From Jeotgalibacillus sp. S-D1 (GTDB lineage Bacteria; Bacillota; Bacilli; Bacillales; Jeotgalibacillaceae): a stretch of 64,000 bases of DNA. This document shows positions 55,020 through 63,691 of this stretch, piece by piece (position 1 is the first letter of the stretch; every line of letters starts with the position of its first letter). The stretch lies in the NCBI RefSeq assembly GCF_004358665.1, contig NZ_SMZR01000002.1:1-64000 (forward strand). Direction: 5' to 3'. The notes beneath the pieces were generated by a model. That model saw only the letters and a program-made list of their open reading frames with translations. It did no database searches and had not been told where the DNA came from. The translations under genes and the position numbers were made by a program.

Positions 55020-55988
55020 TCAATTACTGATCTGTGCATGTTCTGACTCTTTGCCATCAACCGAAACCGATGTCACGGAATATGAGCCGGCGTCATTATC
55101 CACAGTTATGCTTTTTCGCTCAAAGTAACTGATACTGTCAATCAGATCTTTTGATCCGTCTTCAAGCTCCTCATATACTCTGTACCCAACAACTTCCAGG
55201 TCACGAACTGCGTGCCAGGAAAGCTGTGTGCCCGATATTTCAACATTTTCAGGTGGAGTGGGAGTGTACTCCAACTCTTCCGGTTCATCTTCAACCAGCT
55301 CTGTATAAACTACTAATCGATCGGGATACTCCCCGGAATCACGGTTAAATGATCCAGTGCAGGTGATTAGATTTAAATTACGTGAATCGGACGTCCCAAA
55401 GATCTTTTCTATAGGTGCTTCATCAGTTGCATAGGACTCCAATGAAGTTACTGCAAAAGTCAGCTCTTCCCCTTTTTCTCCCGTAACGATTATTTCATCA
55501 CCTTCTTGTAAATCACGCAGATTGAAAAAGATAGCCGGCCCCTCATAGCTGTCCACATGACCGGCAAGCACCGCATTGCCAATTTGGCCTGGCTTAACAC
55601 CGGGCTCGAACCACCCTATTTCATTTACATTTTCAGGAACTTCCATCGCTCCATCATCGAGCAGGCCGACGTTGATAATATCAGCATTAATGTCTAATGA
55701 AGGAATCGTCAGTGCAACGGGAGTTAAAGGCTCAACATCCGGCTCTTGAACCACAGCAAGCTCTTCGAATTTTTTCTGATCCCGCTCTAATATTGGAAAC
55801 TCTTCGTCTGTGTTTTTTGCTATTTTTTCAGTGAGAGAACCCAGCTTTTCATCCCCCTGTGACTGGCTGTTTTCCTCTGTACTCTTTGGCTCAGGTTGGG
55901 CCTTAAAGTTTTCGTTCGCAAGGATTACTCCATAACTGATAAGGAAAACGGTTAATGCCAATCCTATGGTTATTGATATTTTTTTCAT
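55020..55988 (-). CDS. class F-like sortase with C-terminal beta (FN3-like) domain
   Basis: 322 residues: a short N-terminal membrane anchor (about 4-24), an acidic linker (30-90), the sortase barrel (about 91-231) and an extra C-terminal domain (about 242-322) that reads like a fibronectin type III or similar beta sandwich (PPENVEISGTQLSWHAV, VVGYRVYEEL, GSYSVTSVSVDG). The catalytic His144 (LAGHVDS), Cys210 (LITCTG) and Arg224 (YPDRLVVYTEL) are all present, and the AGHVDSYEGPAIFFNL pattern is that of class F. GAGGTGAG precedes the ATG at 55988. No LPXTG-type substrate or pilin is adjacent. Confidence 0.8.
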   Translation of the reverse strand: MKKISITIGLALTVFLISYGVILANENFKAQPEPKSTEENSQSQGDEKLGSLTEKIAKNTDEEFPILERDQKKFEELAVVQEPDVEPLTPVALTIPSLDINADIINVGLLDDGAMEVPENVNEIGWFEPGVKPGQIGNAVLAGHVDSYEGPAIFFNLRDLQEGDEIIVTGEKGEELTFAVTSLESYATDEAPIEKIFGTSDSRNLNLITCTGSFNRDSGEYPDRLVVYTELVEDEPEELEYTPTPPENVEISGTQLSWHAVRDLEVVGYRVYEELEDGSKDLIDSISYFERKSITVDNDAGSYSVTSVSVDGKESEHAQISN

Positions 55989-56238
55989 CAACTTTCTCAC
56001 CTCACCCATTTAAAAGTATTGTTTAATTAGGACAGTTTTAATCTTCTATAAAAAGAAAACGTCAAAGGAGCACATTTAGATCAGTTTTTCTAATCTTTTT
56101 CATATTTTTATTTTAGCAGCTGTTCATCTCTTCCGCTTTTTTATTATTAAAAAGGTAACAGAATACAATCATGCTTCCTTTGCCAGTTCCTTTCCTCTAT
56201 AATTATTTATACCGCATATAAAAGGAGTCGAGTAAAAA

Positions 56239-56412
56239 ATGAGCGAACAAAAGAAAGTGAGCCTTCAGGATCTGGTAAAACAGCAGCTGGCAAATAAGAA
56301 AAATCAAGCGCAATCAAATGCCAAAAACCCTGGAAACTCAAACGAAAAAAAAATGAAGAGCCAGCAGGCAAAAAAAGTAGCGAATACGAGAAGAAAAGCC
56401 GGAGGTTCTTAA
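56239..56412 (+). CDS. small basic protein of unknown function (57 aa)
   Basis: 57 residues, rich in Lys, Gln, Asn and Ser, with no hydrophobic core: VSLQDLVKQQLANKKNQ at the start and MKSQQAKKVANTRRKAGGS at the end. Likely disordered or nucleic-acid-binding. I recall no family name. AAAGGAG lies 11 bases before the ATG and a perfect terminator follows. It is convergent with the DEAD-box helicase gene, with which it shares that terminator; an RNA-related role is only a guess. Confidence 0.65.
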   Translation: MSEQKKVSLQDLVKQQLANKKNQAQSNAKNPGNSNEKKMKSQQAKKVANTRRKAGGS

Positions 56413-56430
56413 GGACTAAGGGTAAAGCAA

Positions 56431-56463
56431 AAAACACACAGCCGGCAATCGGCTGTGTGTTTT
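56431..56463. terminator. bidirectional terminator
   Basis: AAAACACACAGCCG pairs perfectly with CGGCTGTGTGTTTT around a 5-base loop, between the small basic protein gene and the helicase gene. Confidence 0.9.
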
Positions 56464-56467
56464 GTTT

Positions 56468-57760
56468 TTATCTGTTTCGTCCTCTTTTGCCCTGTGCAGG
56501 TTTAGGTGATGTGTGGCCGCCTTTATATCTCTGCTGTCTTTTAATATTTTTTTCAATTTTGTCCTCACGGCGTTCCTTTGCACTCATGGAATCTTTGTTG
56601 GAAGTAGTCTCTTCTCCAGTTGGGTGTCTGTCAAAATCAGCCGGATTAACCTGGACCGTTTTTCTGGGGATTTCATATTGAATTCCCTGCTCGATATCCC
56701 TCATTAGGTCTTTGTCTTTTGGCGCTGCCAATGTATAAGCAACACCCGTTTCTCCCGCTCTTCCTGTTCGTCCGATTCGATGGATATAGCCTTCTACATC
56801 TTCTGGTACATCGTAATTAAATACATGGGTAATTCCTTCAACATCAATTCCCCGTGAAGCAACATCAGTTGCCACAAGCAGCTGAAGCTTGGCTGTTCTA
56901 AACTGCTTCATGACATTTTCCCGTTTGGACTGAGACAGGTCGCCATGTAATTCACCAACCAGATAGCCGCGGGATTTCAGATCGCCATATAATTTGCTGA
57001 CTTTACGGATTGTTCGGCAAAAGATAATGCCTAAAAATGGTCTTACCTCATCCACCGTTTTACATAAAGCCCCCAGCTTCTCCCGATCGGATACTTCAAT
57101 GACAAAATGCTCAATTTCTTCAACCATGCTCGCTTGATCGCGAATTTGTACAGTCTCTGGAGAAGTCATATGTCTTTTCGCCAATTTACGGATATCCTTG
57201 GACAGGGTAGCTGAGAACAATCCAATTTGCTTGCCGCCGCCCGTTTGTTCAATGATATGTTCAACTTCTTCTAAAAAACCAAACTGAAACATCTGGTCCG
57301 CTTCATCAATGACGATGTTTGAGACTGTTGAAAGATCAATCGTTTCTCTTCTCATATGATCGAGAAGCCTGCCCGGTGTGGCAACGGCGATCTGAACCCC
57401 GCGTGATAAGCGTTTAATTTGCTTATCTAAGTCCTGTCCTCCATATATCGACAGTACGGATGGCTCCGTTTCACTAATCTGCAATTTCTTGAGCTCGTCT
57501 GTCACTTGAATCGCTAATTCTCTTGTTGGCGTTAAAATCAATGCCTGAAGGGTTTGTTGTTGGCTGTCTATCTTTTGCATCATTGGCAGCAGATAAGAGA
57601 GTGTTTTGCCTGTCCCTGTTTTTGCCTGGACTAATACATCCTTGCTTTGTAGTAAAAGCGGAATCGCTTTTTCTTGTACGGGAGTTGGTGTTAAAATCAT
57701 TTGTTCCTCTAATTTATTTGCTAATTCTTTTGAAATCCCTAAGGATAAAAATTCTTTCAT
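56468..57760 (-). CDS. DEAD-box RNA helicase
   Basis: 430 residues with all helicase motifs: Q motif (TPTPVQEKAIP), I AKTGTGKT, Ia PTRELAIQ, Ib TPGRLLD, II DEAD, III SAT, IV IIFCRT, V TDVASRGID and VI HRIGRTGRAG. After the core, the C-terminal tail (from about residue 385) is short and Lys/Arg-rich (KKNIKRQQRYKGG, GKRGRNR), suited to RNA binding. It unwinds or remodels RNA, probably in ribosome assembly or cold adaptation, as for Csh proteins. The ATG at 57760 follows AGAGGTG. Which Csh orthologue it represents is not clear. Confidence 0.93.
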   Translation of the reverse strand: MKEFLSLGISKELANKLEEQMILTPTPVQEKAIPLLLQSKDVLVQAKTGTGKTLSYLLPMMQKIDSQQQTLQALILTPTRELAIQVTDELKKLQISETEPSVLSIYGGQDLDKQIKRLSRGVQIAVATPGRLLDHMRRETIDLSTVSNIVIDEADQMFQFGFLEEVEHIIEQTGGGKQIGLFSATLSKDIRKLAKRHMTSPETVQIRDQASMVEEIEHFVIEVSDREKLGALCKTVDEVRPFLGIIFCRTIRKVSKLYGDLKSRGYLVGELHGDLSQSKRENVMKQFRTAKLQLLVATDVASRGIDVEGITHVFNYDVPEDVEGYIHRIGRTGRAGETGVAYTLAAPKDKDLMRDIEQGIQYEIPRKTVQVNPADFDRHPTGEETTSNKDSMSAKERREDKIEKNIKRQQRYKGGHTSPKPAQGKRGRNR

Positions 57761-57889
57761 GTGTTTCACCTCTTTTTTTATTATACCTCTATTTAACTGG
57801 AACTTCGCTCTTCGTTTGTTGAAGTCTCACTTAAGATTCACATAATCATCTGCTATACTAGTTTAATAATGCTATTGAAGGAGATCCCC

Positions 57890-58933
57890 ATGAACATAAT
57901 GATCACAGGCGCCACAGGTTTTGTTGGCACAAAATTAATGAAATCCCTGCTCAATGAAGGGCATACGCTCTATCCTATCATACGCAGCGAGAAAAAAATA
58001 AACCAATTCCTTGCAAACATTTCAGAAGAGGAATCTTCCCGTGTACACCCTATTGCCGGGGACATTACTCAGCATGAACTTGGCCTTGCAACCGCAACAC
58101 AAATTGAACTGACAAATCGTATTGATATTCTTTATCATACAGCTGCCTTTTTATCATTTAATCCTGCTGATAGAGATAAAACTTTTTTTGTTAACGTAGA
58201 AGGAACCAGACATGCAATCAGCCTTGCCAAAAAATTGAGCATTCCTTCCTTTTACCACGTGAGTACTGCATACACTCTTGGAATGGATACTTATAGTGAA
58301 GAAACCTTGCATTCCACTGATCGGGAATTTGTAAATGACTATGAGGAGAGCAAATGCTTAGCAGAACATCTTGTTTGGGAACAAAGACATGAATTTAACA
58401 TTAGTATTTTCAGACCTGCCATCATTGTCGGCGATTCCAACACAGGCGAAGCCGACACTACCTTTGCACTATATGGCTTATTAAAAGCTGTGGGATTAAT
58501 TAAGAAGCTTGCCGACCGGGGCAGAATTAGTGCAGATGAAACCATTCATCTATTAAGTAATGGAGAAGCGTCAAATAATGTGGTGCCTGTTAATTATGTT
58601 GTTGATGTTTTAACAGCCGCTGTTGCTCATGCTGAAGCCAGTACCATTTACCATATCGCCAACAATGAAGCGCCTTCTAATAAAAAAGTGGTCGAATGGA
58701 TAAAAGAAATCAGTGGAGTAGATCAGCTAGAGATTGTGGAAGATTCGAGCCGATTAACAAAAAAAGACGAAGTAATTAATGAACCCATGAGCGTGTTTCA
58801 TTCCTACCTGACGCGGACTGTCATCTTTGAAGATTCGAATACAAAAAAATTGCTCTTTAAAGCAGGCAAGCAGCCGATTAATCTAACCCACGTCCGCTAC
58901 CGCATGCTTATTGAAACCTACTTTACTAAATGA
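57890..58933 (+). CDS. extended SDR/NAD-dependent epimerase-like reductase (NAD_binding_4 type)
   Basis: 347 residues. MITGATGFVGTKLM (residues 4-17) binds NAD(P), and DYEESKCLAEHLV contains the YxxxK-like site with Tyr-Glu-Glu-Ser-Lys. HVSTAYTLG and FRPAIIVGDSNTGEADTTF are typical of the thioester-reductase/fatty acyl reductase-like (NAD_binding_4) group. It may reduce an acyl thioester or modify a sugar or polyketide-like substrate; none is evident. AAGGAG lies six bases before the ATG at 57890. Divergent from the helicase gene. Confidence 0.8.
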   Translation: MNIMITGATGFVGTKLMKSLLNEGHTLYPIIRSEKKINQFLANISEEESSRVHPIAGDITQHELGLATATQIELTNRIDILYHTAAFLSFNPADRDKTFFVNVEGTRHAISLAKKLSIPSFYHVSTAYTLGMDTYSEETLHSTDREFVNDYEESKCLAEHLVWEQRHEFNISIFRPAIIVGDSNTGEADTTFALYGLLKAVGLIKKLADRGRISADETIHLLSNGEASNNVVPVNYVVDVLTAAVAHAEASTIYHIANNEAPSNKKVVEWIKEISGVDQLEIVEDSSRLTKKDEVINEPMSVFHSYLTRTVIFEDSNTKKLLFKAGKQPINLTHVRYRMLIETYFTK

Positions 58934-58944
58934 TTCAAAGAAGG

Positions 58945-58976
58945 ACGAGCTTCCCGCATGGAGAAGCTCGTTTTTA
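58945..58976 (+). terminator. terminator of the extended SDR gene
   Basis: ACGAGCTTC pairs with GAAGCTCGT around a 9-base loop, followed by TTTT. Confidence 0.85.
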
Positions 58977-59076
58977 AAAATCGAAAGAAAATTTATTTTT
59001 TTTTTCAAAAAACTATTTCGTAAATCTAATGGTAATTATTTAGGTGGAAAAGGGTTTAAAAAGGCATAAATACAGG

Positions 59077-59137
59077 ATTTTACTTAGATAGTCTATGGAA
59101 ATTATCGTGCAATAATTTGCATGGTTTTAAGTAAAAT
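59077..59137 (+). promoter_or_regulatory. nested inverted repeats upstream of the alanine/glycine symporter gene
   Basis: A 9-bp perfect pair ATTTTACTT (59077-59085) and AAGTAAAAT (59129-59137) encloses a second hairpin AAATTAT/ATAATTT (59099-59105, 59112-59118). It matches no riboswitch class I know and has no T run. It lies 126 bases before the symporter start, in a 329-base gap with no other gene. Confidence 0.4.
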
Positions 59138-59262
59138 TTACTAATCATTGCTATAACAGGATTTTGAAAGCGATTTACTCCCTATAATCTCCTATTTACT
59201 TCAAGTTGAACCTTGTGTATATTATTTAATATTCAGATAATTCAAACGAAGAGGTGGTAGGA

Positions 59263-60675
59263 ATGCAGGGAATCATTGATTCAGTTAATAATTTTCTTTG
59301 GACGTACATTTTGATTGGCGCTTTACTAGGTGCTGGGCTTTACTTTACGATTACTACCCGATTTGTACAGTTTCGTTATGTGAAGGAAATGTTCAGGGTA
59401 CTGGGCGACAAGTCGGTGGTCGTTGATGGAATGAAAAGCATTAGTTCTTTTAAATCTTTTTCTATCGGAGCAGCAACAAGAATTGGTACAGGAAATTTAG
59501 CCGGGGTAGCCGTTGCGATTGTGATAGGCGGTCCTGGTGCAGTGTTTTGGATGTGGGTTGTGGCACTATTGGGGGGTGCGACAAGCTTTATTGAGAGCAC
59601 GCTCGCTCAAATTTACAAAGTTCGTGATGGACAGGCTTACCGCGGCGGACCGGCCTATTATATTGAAAAAGGGCTGAATAAACGCTGGCTGGGCATCATC
59701 TTTGCGGTTTTAATTGCCGTAACCTTCGGCTTGATCTTTAACTCTGTTCAAAGCAATACGATTTCATTGGCATTTGAAAGTGCTTTTGGCATTGATCGTC
59801 TGGTTGTAGGCGGAGTTGTTACATTATTAACCGGTTTAATTATATTTGGCGGGGTTCACCGTATTGCAAACTTCTCAAGCATCATTGTTCCAGTAATGGC
59901 TCTTCTATATGTTGGGATTGCAATTGTTGTTATCGCATTGAATTTTTCTGAAATCCCGGCAGTATTCGGCTTGATCGTAAGCAATGCATTTGGCTTTGAA
60001 GAAGCGCTTGGCGGCGGTATTGGTGCAGCAATTATGCAAGGTGTCCGTAGAGGATTATTCTCGAATGAAGCCGGTATGGGTAGTGCTCCGAATGCTGCGG
60101 CTACAGCCAATGTAAGCCACCCTGCGAAACAGGGTTTTATCCAGACGCTTGGTGTTTATGTTGATACGCTGATTGTGTGTTCGGCGACAGCCTTTATTAT
60201 CCTGGTTAATACAGATTACCAGGCTTCAGGATTGGAAGGCATTCAGCTGTTACAAAGCTCTTTAGCTCTTCAAATCGGTGACTGGGCCGGAATTTTTGTA
60301 GCAGCAGCAATCTTTATGTTTGCCTTTAGCTCGATTATCGGAAGCTATTATTACGGCGAAACGAATATCGAATTTATTAAGAAAAGCAAAATTTCTTTAA
60401 ATATCTACCGTTTCCTGACAATGGGCCTTGTTATGTTTGGATCATATGCAGGACTGGGACTTGTTTGGGCACTGGCAGATGTGTTTATGGCGTTGATGAC
60501 TATCATTAATATCATTGGAATTGTTCTTTTAGGTAAGATTGCCATTATAGCGCTTAAGGATTACGAACGGCAGCGTGGTCTAGGTCTGGATCCAACCTTC
60601 AGCCCTGGCAAGCTAGGCATCAAAAATACAGAGTGCTGGGACGAAATCCGAAAAGAACACGATAAAGTATCTTAA
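59263..60675 (+). CDS. alanine/glycine:cation symporter (AGCS family)
   Basis: 470-residue membrane protein of the AGCS (DagA/AlsT) family, importing alanine or glycine with sodium. About eleven membrane segments. IGTGNLAGVAVAIVIGGPGA in the first third and GVRRGLFSNEAGMGSAPNAA in the middle are the family signatures of the sodium and substrate site. GAGGTGG precedes the ATG at 59263. Monocistronic with a terminator. The exact amino acid cannot be told from sequence. Confidence 0.94.
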   Translation: MQGIIDSVNNFLWTYILIGALLGAGLYFTITTRFVQFRYVKEMFRVLGDKSVVVDGMKSISSFKSFSIGAATRIGTGNLAGVAVAIVIGGPGAVFWMWVVALLGGATSFIESTLAQIYKVRDGQAYRGGPAYYIEKGLNKRWLGIIFAVLIAVTFGLIFNSVQSNTISLAFESAFGIDRLVVGGVVTLLTGLIIFGGVHRIANFSSIIVPVMALLYVGIAIVVIALNFSEIPAVFGLIVSNAFGFEEALGGGIGAAIMQGVRRGLFSNEAGMGSAPNAAATANVSHPAKQGFIQTLGVYVDTLIVCSATAFIILVNTDYQASGLEGIQLLQSSLALQIGDWAGIFVAAAIFMFAFSSIIGSYYYGETNIEFIKKSKISLNIYRFLTMGLVMFGSYAGLGLVWALADVFMALMTIINIIGIVLLGKIAIIALKDYERQRGLGLDPTFSPGKLGIKNTECWDEIRKEHDKVS

Positions 60676-60685
60676 TTTAATAACG

Positions 60686-60727
60686 AAAAAACCGCCAAGC
60701 TGCCGTCTGAACAGTTTGGCGGTTTTT
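60686..60727. terminator. bidirectional terminator between the symporter and dsbA-like genes
   Basis: AAAAACCGCCAA pairs with TTGGCGGTTTTT around a long loop; A and T runs on both sides suit both convergent genes. Confidence 0.85.
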
Positions 60728-60731
60728 GATA

Positions 60732-61448
60732 TTAGATGTTGCAGGAGCCATCGCTGCAGTTGTCATTCTGGCTGCTGTCATCCTTGCTGCCAGTATAGAT
60801 AAGCGGGGCTGAGTTTTGCTCTTCCCAAACTTTGTGCAAAACTTCGGCAAATACCTCAGGCGGCTGAGCACCGGATACGGCATATTTGCCGCCAAATACA
60901 AAGAATGGAACACCTGTTACACCAATTTGTGATGCTTCATTAATATCCCGCTCTACACTGCTGTTATAATCCTCAGCACCGAGAACGCGTTCTGCTTCTG
61001 CAGGGTCCAGCCCCGCTTCTTCAGCCAGCTGGATTAATGTCTGATGTTCCCCAATGTGTCGGGATTCAGTAAAGTAAGCTTTCAAAAGCAGCTCCGTCAT
61101 CTCACCCATTTTCCCCTGCTCTGCGGCATAATGAGTTAACCGGTGAGCATCCCGCGTATTCGTGCGCTTCATTTTATCAAAATCGTAGTCAAGACCTACT
61201 TCTTTCGCTTGCTGAGCAACGCCCCTGGTCATTTCCTTTGCACGATCAATGGACATGCCATATTTGCCTGCCAGAGTTTCGTACATATCCTTCGAAGCAT
61301 CAAGCGGTGCAGCTGGATCTAATTCAAAGCTTTTGTATACTATCTCGACCTGATCTTTATGCTCAAAGGCAGCTAACGCATTTTCAAATTTTCTTTTTCC
61401 TATATAACAAAACGGACAAACATAATCCGACCAGACTTGTACCTTCAT
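60732..61448 (-). CDS. DsbA/FrnE-family thiol oxidoreductase
   Basis: 238-residue thioredoxin-fold protein of the FrnE-type DsbA group, cytoplasmic (no signal peptide). The active site is CPFC (Cys11, Cys14 in WSDYVCPFCYIGKR), and GVTGVPFFVFGGKYAVSGAQ contains the cis-proline. A C-terminal Cys-rich tail (DNCSDGSCNI) resembles the extra cysteines of FrnE of Deinococcus. Members act in oxidative and disulfide stress. AGGAGAG precedes the ATG at 61448. Confidence 0.9.
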   Translation of the reverse strand: MKVQVWSDYVCPFCYIGKRKFENALAAFEHKDQVEIVYKSFELDPAAPLDASKDMYETLAGKYGMSIDRAKEMTRGVAQQAKEVGLDYDFDKMKRTNTRDAHRLTHYAAEQGKMGEMTELLLKAYFTESRHIGEHQTLIQLAEEAGLDPAEAERVLGAEDYNSSVERDINEASQIGVTGVPFFVFGGKYAVSGAQPPEVFAEVLHKVWEEQNSAPLIYTGSKDDSSQNDNCSDGSCNI

Positions 61449-61608
61449 TTTCATCTCTCCTAAATAGAATAATACCTTGTACTTAGTATATAACCACAGG
61501 TTTAGGGATAACTCGAGAAATTTGCCTGTCTTTTCTTTTCACTTCTATGCCGCTTCTGCTCTGTAATCATTATTTAATAGATAATCCCTTCATTTAATAT
61601 TTGCAATA

Positions 61609-61642
61609 AAAAACTGACCTCTCAATGAGCTTGAGAGGTCAG
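61609..61642 (-). terminator. terminator of ilvD
   Basis: A perfect 12-bp stem CTGACCTCTCAA/TTGAGAGGTCAG with a 5-base loop, followed by TTTTTTATTG on the minus strand. Confidence 0.93.
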
Positions 61643-61653
61643 CATCCATCCGC

Positions 61654-63348
61654 TTATTCTAAATCAAGATCTGTAACGGCCCCTTTTGATGAGGACGAAA
61701 CAAGGTGAGCATATTTTGCCAGTACACCATTTCTGTGCTTGGCTGCTGGTTTTACCCATGCCTTTGCCCGCTGTTCAAGCTCTTCTTCCGATATGGCAAA
61801 GTTGATTTCCTGCGTATCACTGTCAATTGTAACAATGTCCCCTTCTTTCAATAGACCAATAGGACCGCCTGTATGAGCTTCCGGTGATACATGGCCAATT
61901 ACAAATCCATGTGATCCGCCTGAAAAGCGTCCATCCGTCATCAGTGCTACCTTTCCGCCTAATCCGCGGCCCACAATCATTGCAGTAATCGACAGCATTT
62001 CGGGCATACCAGGACCGCCCTTTGGACCAACATGGCGAATCACCAGTACGTCGCCTTCTTTAATTAAATTATCTTCAATTGCTTTTGTTGCCTCCGCCTC
62101 GCTGTCATAGACACGTGCCGGACCTTCAAAACGGCTGATTTTTTGTCCGGACATTTTAGCCACAGCGCCATCTGGTGCAAGATTTCCCCGAAGTACCACC
62201 AAAGGCCCATTAGGTTTAAATGGTTCGTCAAATGGACGGATAACCGACTGCCCCTCTTTTAATGAAGAAACTTCAGCTAGATTCTCAGCTACTGTTTTCC
62301 CAGTCACTGTCAGGCAGTCTCCATGAAGCAAACCATGTTCATGCAATAATTTCATTACTGCCGGCACACCGCCAACTTCAAATAAATCCTGCATGACATA
62401 TTTCCCGCTAGGCTTTAGATCAGCTAAATGAGGTGTGTTTTGGCGAACCCGCTCAAAATCATCCAATGATAAATCTACCCCAGCTGAATGGGCCATCGCA
62501 AGCAGATGCAAGATGGCATTGGTAGAACCGCCAAGAACCATCACAACCGTTATGGCATTTTCAAATGCTTCTTTCGTCATAATATCCCGAGGATAAATTT
62601 CTTTTTCAAGCAGCTTAACAACCAGTTCACCCGCTTGGCGGCATTCTGATTCTTTATAATCATTCACTGCAGGAGTGGAAGAAGAACCCGGGATACTCAT
62701 GCCAAGCGCTTCAACAGCGGCTGCCATTGTATTCGCTGTGTACATCCCGCCGCATGCTCCGGCACCTGGACAGGCATGGCATTCTACTTTATACAGCTGC
62801 TCATCATCGATGATACCTTCCTGATATTGTCCCACTGCTTCAAATGAAGACACGATATCAATGTCTTTTCCATTCAGCTTTCCTGGCTGAATCGTTCCTC
62901 CATACACATACACAGAAGGAATGTTCATGCGGGCGATTGCCATCACACATGCCGGTGTCGTTTTATCGCACCCGCCTATTGCGACAATGCCGTCCAGCCG
63001 CTCTGCATTAGCGACAGTCTCTATGGAGTCTGCAATGACTTCACGGCTTGGAAGAGAATAAAACATGCCCTCATGCCCCATAGCGATACCATCTGAAACC
63101 GTAATTGTGTTAAAAATCATTGGAGCCCCGCCGCCGTCTTTTGCTCCGGCTTTTGCTTTTTGGGCTAATTGATCAATATGTATATTGCATGGGGTCACTT
63201 CGCTCCATGTACTGGCGACTCCAATCATCGGCTTCTTAAAATCCTCATCCTTAAAACCGACTGCGCGAAGCATGGACCGGTTCGGTACCCGATTCACACC
63301 TTCACTGATCACTTTGCTGCGAATACGCAAATCTTTCTTGCTTTCCAT
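61654..63348 (-). CDS. ilvD: dihydroxy-acid dehydratase IlvD
   Basis: 564-residue Fe-S dehydratase that makes the 2-keto acids of valine and isoleucine. Cluster cysteines are in [10 protein letters not shown] and in [19 protein letters not shown]. The C-terminal [12 protein letters not shown] motif is conserved. The ATG at 63348 follows AAAGGA by eight bases; an ATG at 63357 is also in frame. It is separate from other ilv/leu genes, without a T-box. A promoter and a cre-like site lie upstream. As a Fe-S protein it depends on the Suf/Nfu proteins of the window. Confidence 0.96.
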   Translation of the reverse strand: MESKKDLRIRSKVISEGVNRVPNRSMLRAVGFKDEDFKKPMIGVASTWSEVTPCNIHIDQLAQKAKAGAKDGGGAPMIFNTITVSDGIAMGHEGMFYSLPSREVIADSIETVANAERLDGIVAIGGCDKTTPACVMAIARMNIPSVYVYGGTIQPGKLNGKDIDIVSSFEAVGQYQEGIIDDEQLYKVECHACPGAGACGGMYTANTMAAAVEALGMSIPGSSSTPAVNDYKESECRQAGELVVKLLEKEIYPRDIMTKEAFENAITVVMVLGGSTNAILHLLAMAHSAGVDLSLDDFERVRQNTPHLADLKPSGKYVMQDLFEVGGVPAVMKLLHEHGLLHGDCLTVTGKTVAENLAEVSSLKEGQSVIRPFDEPFKPNGPLVVLRGNLAPDGAVAKMSGQKISRFEGPARVYDSEAEATKAIEDNLIKEGDVLVIRHVGPKGGPGMPEMLSITAMIVGRGLGGKVALMTDGRFSGGSHGFVIGHVSPEAHTGGPIGLLKEGDIVTIDSDTQEINFAISEEELEQRAKAWVKPAAKHRNGVLAKYAHLVSSSSKGAVTDLDLE

Positions 63349-63413
63349 CGCCCTCATCCTTTCAACACTTCTATTGTCAGACGATTTAGGTAAATCGAGA
63401 CTGTGTATTTCAT

Positions 63414-63442
63414 ATAATACTAACTTCTGACATCATTCGCAA
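63414..63442 (-). promoter_or_regulatory. sigma-A-type promoter of ilvD
   Basis: TTGCGA (63437-63442), 17-bp spacer, TATTAT (63414-63419) on the minus strand, about 65 bases before the ilvD start. Confidence 0.7.
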
Positions 63443-63475
63443 TAAATATTCTGAATATATGGATATTAGAATAAT

Positions 63476-63489
63476 TTAAAGCGTTTACA
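63476..63489. promoter_or_regulatory. cre-like (CcpA) site upstream of ilvD
   Basis: Minus strand TGTAAACGCTTTAA matches the cre consensus TGWAANCGNTNWCA at all but one position. It lies about 70-80 bases upstream of the predicted ilvD start site, a position from which CcpA activates the Bacillus ilv-leu operon. The site could also serve the plus-strand gene starting at 63692. Confidence 0.5.
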
Positions 63490-63691
63490 TAGTTTTCACC
63501 TTTCCTGCAGTTAACTCTGCCCGTTTTATTGAAAACCCACACAATAACGCCATTTTTATCATATAAAGTAAGTAGCTTACTAGTTTTTAGAATGAATTAA
63601 CGGATGTACCGCTTCGATCTTGAGTCGTCGACATTCAGAGAGAAACTAGGCAGAAAAAAGATGATTAACAAATCCAGATGGGGGAGTTCTT

